This document shows, one piece after another, positions 57,881 through 64,000 of a stretch of DNA of 64,000 bases. Position 1 is the first letter of the stretch; each line of letters starts with the position of its first letter. A program made the translations under genes and the position numbers. The notes below the pieces were generated by a model. It did no database searches. It saw only the letters and a program-made list of their open reading frames with translations, and was not told where the DNA came from. The DNA comes from Nonomuraea sp. SBT364 (GTDB lineage Bacteria; Actinomycetota; Actinomycetes; Streptosporangiales; Streptosporangiaceae). The stretch is taken from positions 1 to 64,000 of the forward strand of contig NZ_LAVL01000017.1 in the NCBI RefSeq assembly GCF_001083785.1, read 5' to 3'.

Positions 57881-58672
57881 ATGACCAAGTTCGACGAGGC
57901 CACGCAGGCGATCCGGATCGACGAGACCACCTACGACGTCTGCCTCGACCCCGGTTACTCCATCGGCGGGCCGCTCAACGGCGGCTACCTCATGGCCGTG
58001 GTGCTGCGCGCGGTGGTGGACGACTCGCCGTTCGAGCACCCGGTGAGCACGACCTCGCAGTTCCTCAAGTCGCCGGTGCCGGGGCCCGCCCAGGTCCGGG
58101 TCGAGCGGCTGAAAGCCGGCCGGACCGCCGCGTTCACCCGGGCCACGCTCGTCCAGGACGGCGTGTCACAGATCGAGAGCCTGGTCACCACCGCGACGCT
58201 GACCGGCGCCGAGCCGCTCTACAGCGACAAACCCGCGCACGTCATGCCGCCGCCGGAGGAGTGCGTCAAGCTCCCCAACCCCAAGCCCGAGTCGAACATG
58301 ACGCTCAACGCCCAGATGGAGCTGCGCTTCGACCCGCCCACCATCGCCTGGCTGAGCGGCGGGCCCACCGGCCGGCCCGAGTCGCGGGCCTACTTCCGGA
58401 TGACCGAGCCGCAGGACGCCGACCCGTTCGTGCTCGCGCTGGCCGTCGACGCGCTGCCCCCCGTGGTGTTCAGCGCCGGGCTGCGCGGCTGGGCGCCCAC
58501 CGTGGACCTCACCTGGCACCTGCGCGCGCTGCCCGCCCCCGGGCTGCTCACGCTGATCGGCGGCGGCCGCCTCATCTCCGACGGCTGGTTCGACGAGGAG
58601 GTCGAGGTGTGGGACTCGGCCGGCCGCCTGGTCGCCCAGTCGCGCCAGCTCGCCCGCGTGGGGCGCGGGTGA
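57881..58672 (+). CDS. Acyl-CoA thioesterase family protein (double hot-dog)
   Basis: Encodes 263 residues with two hot-dog-like halves. The first half has GYSIGGPLNGGYLMAVVLRAV and VSTTSQFLKSPVPGPAQVRVERLKAGRTAAF. The second has DLTWHLRALPAPGLLTLIGGGRLISDGWFDEEVEVWDSAGRLVAQSRQLARV, the TesB-like C-terminal signature. It should hydrolyse acyl-CoA thioesters; chain length is unknown. Confidence 0.87.
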   Translation: MTKFDEATQAIRIDETTYDVCLDPGYSIGGPLNGGYLMAVVLRAVVDDSPFEHPVSTTSQFLKSPVPGPAQVRVERLKAGRTAAFTRATLVQDGVSQIESLVTTATLTGAEPLYSDKPAHVMPPPEECVKLPNPKPESNMTLNAQMELRFDPPTIAWLSGGPTGRPESRAYFRMTEPQDADPFVLALAVDALPPVVFSAGLRGWAPTVDLTWHLRALPAPGLLTLIGGGRLISDGWFDEEVEVWDSAGRLVAQSRQLARVGRG

Positions 58673-58720
58673 CACACGCGGTGTGAGCATTCTTACGCGG
58701 TGAAGACGCCGCAGGTCGCC

Positions 58721-58726
58721 TACCCT
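58721..58726 (+). promoter_or_regulatory. -10 box of leaderless murI promoter
   Basis: TACCCT, 7 nt before GTG 58734. Confidence 0.5.
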
Positions 58727-58733
58727 CTGAAGC

Positions 58734-59600
58734 GTGCCGGACGCGAGTATTGGGATCTTCGACAGCGGGGTCGGCGGCCTGACGGTCGCCCGCGCGATCA
58801 TCGACCAGCTGCCTCACGAGTCCATCACCTACGTGGCCGACACGGCCCGCCAGCCGTACGGGCCCAAGCCGCTGGCCGAGGTGCGCGCGTACGCGCTGGA
58901 GGTGATGGACCACCTCGTCGAGCATGACGTCAAGATGCTCGTCATCGCCTGCAACAGCGCCAGCGCCGCGGTGCTGCGCGACGCCCGCGAACGCTACGAC
59001 GTGCCCGTCGTCGAGGTGATCCAGCCCGCCACCCGGCGCGCGGTGCGCGCCACGCGCACCGGCAGGGTCGGGGTGATCGCCACCAGGGCCACCATCGACT
59101 CGATGGCCTACCACGACGCCTTCACCGCGGCGCCCGACGTGCTTCTCACCGGCGTGGCCGCCCCACGCCTGGTCGAGTACGTCGAGCGGGGCGAGACGAT
59201 GAGCCAGGAGCTCATCGACGTCGTGCGCGGCTACCTGGAGCCCATCCAGGCGGCCGGGTGCGACACGCTCATCCTCGGCTGCACCCACTACCCGCTGCTC
59301 ACCGGCGCCATCTCCTACGTCGCCGGCGACGGGGTCACGCTGGTGTCCAGCGCCGACGAGACGGCCAAGGACGTCTACCGCATCCTGCACGACCGCGGCC
59401 TGGCGGCCGGGAGCGAGGCCACCCCCCGGCACCGCTTCCGCGCGACCGGCGACTCGCTGCTCTTCGCCCGGCTCGGGCGCCGCTTCCTGGGCCCGGAGAT
59501 CGATGCGGTCGAAGTCGCTCCAGTGGGGGGTACCACCTACGAGGGAGGCCCACATGAAAGTGACCATAGTCGGCTGCTCGGGAAGCTTTCCCGGCCCTGA
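58734..59600 (+). CDS. murI: Glutamate racemase
   Basis: Encodes 288 residues. The two catalytic cysteines are in ACNSASA (C73) and GCTHYPLL (C183), with [10 protein letters not shown] at the N-terminus. It makes D-glutamate for peptidoglycan. GTG 58734 has a -10 box 7 nt upstream. The last 47 bp overlap the phosphodiesterase gene. Confidence 0.95.
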   Translation: MPDASIGIFDSGVGGLTVARAIIDQLPHESITYVADTARQPYGPKPLAEVRAYALEVMDHLVEHDVKMLVIACNSASAAVLRDARERYDVPVVEVIQPATRRAVRATRTGRVGVIATRATIDSMAYHDAFTAAPDVLLTGVAAPRLVEYVERGETMSQELIDVVRGYLEPIQAAGCDTLILGCTHYPLLTGAISYVAGDGVTLVSSADETAKDVYRILHDRGLAAGSEATPRHRFRATGDSLLFARLGRRFLGPEIDAVEVAPVGGTTYEGGPHESDHSRLLGKLSRP

Positions 59601-60306
59601 CAGCCCCGCGTCCTGCTACCTCGTGGAGGACGAGGGGTTCAGGTTGCTGCTCGACTTCGGCAGCGGGGCGCTCGGGGCGCTGCAGCGCCACATCGGCCTG
59701 TACGACGTGGACGCGATCTGCCTGACGCACCTGCATGCCGACCACTGCCTGGACCTGTGCCCCTACCACGTGGTGCGCACCTACGGCCCGGCCGCGCCGT
59801 ACCCCAGGGTGCCCGTGCACGCGCCGGCCGACGCGCCCCGCCGGCTGGCCGCCGCCTACGGCATGCCGGACGAGCCCGGCCTCGAATCCAGCTACGACTT
59901 CACGCCGCTGGCGCCCGGCAGCTTCGAGGTGGGCCCGTTCAGGGTGACCGCCGCCCGCGTCGCGCACCCCGTCGAGGCGTACGGGTTCCGCGTGGAGGGC
60001 GGGGGCGGCAGCGTCGCCTACTCCGGCGACACCGGCGAGTGCGACGAGGTCGTCAAGCTGGCCGCGGACGCCGACCTGATGCTGTGCGAGGCGTCCCTGC
60101 TCGACGCCCCCGACCTGCCGGAGGGCCTGCACATGTCCGGCCGCCAGGCCGCCGAGCCCGCCGCCAGGGCCGGCGCCGGGCGGCTCGTCCTGACCCACCT
60201 GGTGCCCTGGAACGACCAGGCCACCGTGCTCGACGACGCCACCCGGGGCGGCTACGCCGGTCCCGTCGAGCTGGCCCGCAGCGGAGCCTCCTACGACCTG
60301 AGCTGA
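59554..60306 (+). CDS. Metallo-beta-lactamase-fold cyclic nucleotide phosphodiesterase (Rv1339-like)
   Basis: Encodes 250 residues. The metal site is THLHADH (58-64), with further ligands in YSGDTG and TH near the C-terminus. The mycobacterial orthologue by position, Rv1339, is reported as an atypical class II cAMP phosphodiesterase. GGAGG lies 5 nt before ATG 59554. It overlaps murI by 47 bp and the convergent MFS gene by 16 bp. Confidence 0.85.
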   Translation: MKVTIVGCSGSFPGPDSPASCYLVEDEGFRLLLDFGSGALGALQRHIGLYDVDAICLTHLHADHCLDLCPYHVVRTYGPAAPYPRVPVHAPADAPRRLAAAYGMPDEPGLESSYDFTPLAPGSFEVGPFRVTAARVAHPVEAYGFRVEGGGGSVAYSGDTGECDEVVKLAADADLMLCEASLLDAPDLPEGLHMSGRQAAEPAARAGAGRLVLTHLVPWNDQATVLDDATRGGYAGPVELARSGASYDLS

Positions 60307-61529
60307 GGCTGCGAGAAGTCGCGCATCCGCACCAGCGGCGAGAACACCAGCGGCAGGAACGACACCAGCCTGCCCGCCATGAACACCCACAACGCCTCGC
60401 GCACGCCGATCTGCTGCGCCACGATGCCGCCGAGCAGCGCGCCGAGCGGCATGGTGCCCCACACGACGAACCGGACCGTCGCGTTGACCCGGCCCAGCAT
60501 GTGCTCGGGCGCCACGGTCTGGCGGTAGGTGAGCTCGCCCACGTTGTAGAGGATCGCGCCCAGCGACAGCGCGATCGAGGTGATCGCGAAGAACGAGGCC
60601 CGCCAGTCGGCCTGCGTCATGGGCAGCAGCAGGCCGAACGGCGAGGTGAGGGCCAGGGCCAGCCACGTCACCCGGGCGGTGCCGTACCGCCTGAACAGCG
60701 GGCCGCCGATGAGCCCGCCGATCAGCCCGCCCACGGCGCCCGACATGAGCAGCGCGCCGACCACGCCGGGCGGCAGCATGACCACGTCCGCCAGGAACAG
60801 CACCGACAGGCCGAGCACCGCGCTCAGGCACAGGTTCGTCAGCGCGGTGGTCGTCATGAACGTGCGCAGCAGCCGGTCACGCCAGGCGAACGCGAACCCC
60901 TCGCGGATCTGGGACAGCATGCCGGTGTCCCGTGCGCGGGCCGGAGCCTGGTCGGGTGTCTTGATCGTGCCCAGGAAGAGCACCGAGGCGAGCGAGGCCA
61001 GCGCCGTGGCGAGCAGCGTGATCGGCGCGCCGATCACCTGCACCAGCACGCCGCCCAGGCCGGGACCGGCCAGCGCGCCGCTGGAGCGGACCACTTCAAG
61101 CTTGGCGTTGCCGTCGGCCAGCCGCTCCTTCGTCACCAGGTCGGGCAGGTAGGTCTGGTCGGCGACGTCGTTGAACACCCCGGCCGCGCTGACCAGCAGC
61201 GCCACCACGCACAGCATCGCGATCGAGAGCACGCCCAGCGCGTTCGCCGCCGGGATGCTGGCCAGCAGCAGGCATCTGGCCAGGTCGGCGGCCATCATGA
61301 CGCGGCGCTTCCGCATCCGGTCGACCCACACCCCCGCGGGCAGGCCGATCAGCAGGAAGGCCACGCTCTGTAACGCCGACAGGACCCCCAGCGAGAACGG
61401 GGATGCGTGCAACGTCAGCACGGCGACGAGTGGGAGCGCCACACGCGAGATGTTGGCGCCCATTTCGTTGGCAACGTGCGAGCTCAAGAACCGGAGAAAG
61501 TCAGGGCTACGCAACACCCCCGTTGTCAT
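60291..61529 (-). CDS. MFS transporter (EntS/MFS_3-like)
   Basis: Encodes 412 residues with 10-12 membrane helices. [52 protein letters not shown] is typical of the MFS_3 group that exports siderophores or macrolides. ATG 61529 was chosen; 61565 would add a hydrophilic extension. A TGTGTC-N-GACACA palindrome lies 15 bp upstream. It interrupts the conserved murI-pde-rph order. Confidence 0.85.
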   Translation of the reverse strand: MTTGVLRSPDFLRFLSSHVANEMGANISRVALPLVAVLTLHASPFSLGVLSALQSVAFLLIGLPAGVWVDRMRKRRVMMAADLARCLLLASIPAANALGVLSIAMLCVVALLVSAAGVFNDVADQTYLPDLVTKERLADGNAKLEVVRSSGALAGPGLGGVLVQVIGAPITLLATALASLASVLFLGTIKTPDQAPARARDTGMLSQIREGFAFAWRDRLLRTFMTTTALTNLCLSAVLGLSVLFLADVVMLPPGVVGALLMSGAVGGLIGGLIGGPLFRRYGTARVTWLALALTSPFGLLLPMTQADWRASFFAITSIALSLGAILYNVGELTYRQTVAPEHMLGRVNATVRFVVWGTMPLGALLGGIVAQQIGVREALWVFMAGRLVSFLPLVFSPLVRMRDFSQPQLRS

Positions 61530-61543
61530 TGCGTCAGGATCCC

Positions 61544-61556
61544 TGTGTCGGACACA
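61544..61556. promoter_or_regulatory. Operator-like palindrome TGTGTC-G-GACACA
   Basis: A perfect 6-bp inverted repeat with a 1-nt centre lies between the divergent MFS (start 61529) and rph (start 61598) genes. Confidence 0.4.
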
Positions 61557-61584
61557 TTCGGTCAAGGGCGTTGTGGCTCGGAGA

Positions 61585-61590
61585 TAGGGT
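61585..61590 (+). promoter_or_regulatory. -10 box of leaderless rph promoter
   Basis: TAGGGT, 7 nt before ATG 61598. Confidence 0.5.
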
Positions 61591-61597
61591 GATCTGC

Positions 61598-62313
<716 letters not shown>

Positions 62314-62317
<4 letters not shown>

Positions 62318-62904
62318 AGATCGTGCTCGCCACCCGCAACCAGGGGAAGATCGCCGAGCTGCGCCGCATCCTGGCCGGCTTCGAGATCGTCGGGCTGGAG
62401 GAGTTCCCCTCGATCGGCGAGGTCGCCGAGACCGGCGTCACCTTCGAGGAGAACGCCCTGCTCAAGGCGCACGCCGTGGCCCAGGGATCCGGGCTGCCCG
62501 CCGTCGCCGACGACTCCGGCCTCTGCGTCGACGTGCTCAACGGCATGCCCGGCGTCTTCTCCGCCCGCTGGGCGGGGCGCCACGGCGACGACGAGGCCAA
62601 TCTGCGGCTGCTGCTCGCCCAGGTGTCCGACGTGCCCGCCGGGCTGCTCACCGCCCACTTCGCCTGCACGGCCGCGCTCGCGCTGCCGTCGGGGGAGTGG
62701 CGGGTCGCCGAGGGCACGCTGCCCGGGCGCCTCGTCACCACGCCCCGGGGCGCCAACGGGTTCGGGTACGACCCGATCCTCGTGCCCGACGGCGAGACGC
62801 GCACCACGGCCGAGCTGTCACCCGAGGAGAAGGACGCCATCAGCCACCGGGGCCGCGCCTTCCGCGCCCTCGCGCCGATCGTCCGCGAACTGCTCTCGGC
62901 GTAA
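62314..62904 (+). CDS. rdgB: XTP/dITP diphosphatase (RdgB/HAM1)
   Basis: Encodes 196 residues. It hydrolyses non-canonical purine triphosphates to monophosphates, cleaning the nucleotide pool. Motifs are [50 protein letters not shown] and [10 protein letters not shown]. Its start overlaps the rph stop, as in mycobacteria, indicating an operon. Confidence 0.96.
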
Positions 62905-62938
62905 CCACCGCGTAAGAACCCCCAGCCGCCGGGCGGCG

Positions 62939-62944
62939 TAACGT
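62939..62944 (+). promoter_or_regulatory. -10 box of leaderless molybdopterin protein gene
   Basis: TAACGT, 7 nt before GTG 62952. Confidence 0.5.
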
Positions 62945-62951
62945 CGGTGAC

Positions 62952-64000
62952 GTGCAGAGCAATCAGGTCATACCCGCCTGGGCGGGCGCGCTGGCGGGCA
63001 TCGTGGCAGGGGGCGTGGCGCTCGGCGTCGCCCAGCTCGCGGCGGGGGTGGTCGGCGACGACGCCTTCCCCGTGGTGGCGGTGGGCGACGCCGTGGTGGA
63101 CCTCTCGCCGGCGCCGCTCAAGGAGTTCGCCATCGCCACCTTCGGCGAGAACGACAAGGCGGTCCTGGTCGGGGGCGTGTTCGTGGTGCTGGCCCTGGTG
63201 GCGGCCGGGCTCGGGGTGCTCGCCACCCGCAGGCTCCGGTACGGCCAGGCGGGGCTGGCCGGGTTCGCCGTCGTGGGGCTGGCCGCGGTACTCACCCGGC
63301 CGGGAGCCCAGCTGATCGACGCGCTGCCCACCGTGGTGGGCGTCGCGGTGGGCGTGTGGGCGCTGTCCTGGCTGATCGGCCGCGCCGCTTCCCCGGCCGT
63401 CGCCCCCGCCGCTTTCCCAGCCGTCGCCCCCGCCGGCGAGACGCCGCTTCCCGCCGTCATGCGGGCCGGTGGGGAGCCGTACGTGTTCGACCGGCGGCGG
63501 CTGCTGACCGGGGCCGCAGGGGGCGTGGTGGTCGCGGGCGCCGGGACGCTGCTGGGGCGCGGGCTCGGGAGCCGCCGGACCGTGGACGCCGCCCGGGTGA
63601 GCCTGGCCCTGCCCGCTCCGGCCACCCCCGCCCCGCCGCTGCCGCCGGGGACCGACTTCAAGCTCAACGGCCTGACACCCTTCATCACGAAAAATGCGGA
63701 CTTCTACAGGGTCGACACCGCGCTGATCGTCACCCAGGTGGACCCGGACACCTGGACCCTGCGCATCCACGGCCTCGTCGACCGGCCGATCGAGATCACG
63801 TACCAGGAACTGCTGAAGAGGCCGCTGACCGAGGCCGACATCACCCTCACCTGCGTCTCCAACGAGGTCGGCGGCCCGTACGCCGGCAACGCCCGCTGGC
63901 TCGGCGCGCGCATGGCCGACCTGCTGCGCGAGGCCGGCCTCCGCTCGGACGCCGACATGCTGCTGTCCACCTCCGCCGACGGCTTCACCTGCGGCACCCC
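62952..64000 (+). CDS. Sulfite-oxidase-family molybdopterin protein with N-terminal membrane domain, 3' end beyond window
   Basis: At least 349 residues. Four or so membrane helices (about 10-160) precede a loop with an R-R-R-LLTGAAGG segment, a fifth hydrophobic stretch resembling a Tat-type signal, and a molybdopterin domain starting FITKNADFYRVDTAL. The molybdenum-ligand cysteine is in TLTCVSNEVGGPYAGNARWLG. The catalytic domain should face outside. The fused membrane domain is usual in actinobacterial members. GTG 62952 has a -10 box 7 nt upstream. Confidence 0.88.
   Translation, partial: MQSNQVIPAWAGALAGIVAGGVALGVAQLAAGVVGDDAFPVVAVGDAVVDLSPAPLKEFAIATFGENDKAVLVGGVFVVLALVAAGLGVLATRRLRYGQAGLAGFAVVGLAAVLTRPGAQLIDALPTVVGVAVGVWALSWLIGRAASPAVAPAAFPAVAPAGETPLPAVMRAGGEPYVFDRRRLLTGAAGGVVVAGAGTLLGRGLGSRRTVDAARVSLALPAPATPAPPLPPGTDFKLNGLTPFITKNADFYRVDTALIVTQVDPDTWTLRIHGLVDRPIEITYQELLKRPLTEADITLTCVSNEVGGPYAGNARWLGARMADLLREAGLRSDADMLLSTSADGFTCGT

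Overview
The window is high-GC (roughly 70 percent) actinobacterial chromosome, densely packed, with many GTG starts, four-base start/stop overlaps and very high GC at third codon positions. Gene order matches a conserved actinobacterial core block: glyA, wecA, the atp operon, DUF2550, cobalamin adenosyltransferase, nucS, methylmalonyl-CoA epimerase and thiolase, then pncB, clpS, DUF2017, mec, cysO, cysM, murI, an Rv1339-type phosphodiesterase, rph and rdgB. From memory this parallels M. tuberculosis Rv1302-Rv1341 and the S. coelicolor atp/Scy region. The flanking accessory genes suggest a filamentous actinomycete, perhaps Streptosporangiaceae (Nonomuraea-like); the family assignment is inference.

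Layout. 1-1954: 3' end of a large Lys/Pro/Glu repeat protein, probably frameshifted near its C-terminus, plus a coupled small protein. 1994-4612: glyA and wecA. 4744-12498: two AtpI-type proteins and atpBEFHAGDC. 12526-17151: DUF2550, a convergent cobalamin adenosyltransferase, an ABC exporter coupled to a histidine kinase without a visible response regulator, and a STAS protein. 17197-21193 (minus): polysaccharide deacetylase lipoprotein, TetR, aldehyde dehydrogenase, nucS. 21230-25349: 3-hydroxyacyl-CoA dehydrogenase, zinc-ribbon protein, two hydrolases and an SDR. 25309-28454 (minus): AI-2E-type transporter, Scy/DivIVA-like coiled coil, methylmalonyl-CoA epimerase. 28932-36411: thiolase, membrane proteins, MarR, CnoX-like co-chaperone, cytidylate kinase-like protein, malic enzyme. 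36412-44880: accessory region with two TetR genes, an LPFTG surface protein, YqgE, two MFS exporters and a secreted M43 protease. 44915-50910: helicase, APC permease, STAS plus ECF sigma module, a shortened nucleotidyltransferase, GNAT. 50943-62904: NAD salvage (pncA, pncB), ClpS/DUF2017, the Mec-CysO-CysM cysteine pathway, DUF3352, thioesterase, murI, phosphodiesterase, MFS, rph, rdgB. 62952-end: 5' part of a sulfite-oxidase-family molybdopterin protein.

Regulation visible in sequence. At least fourteen genes have a TANNNT -10 box exactly 6 or 7 nt before an ATG/GTG, the signature of leaderless mRNA. Several promoters carry palindromes in the core promoter. A CRP-type site (TGTGA-N6-TCACG) precedes the atp genes. 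A 23-codon ORF ending in YDCR lies between mec and cysO.

No rRNA, tRNA, CRISPR array, insertion sequence or prophage was recognised. I see no clear large novel system. The best candidates for new biology are the mec-cysO mini-ORF, the frameshifted repeat protein, the promoter nested inside a perfect inverted repeat at 50908-50934, and a possible decayed gene opposite a TetR at 36412-36960.
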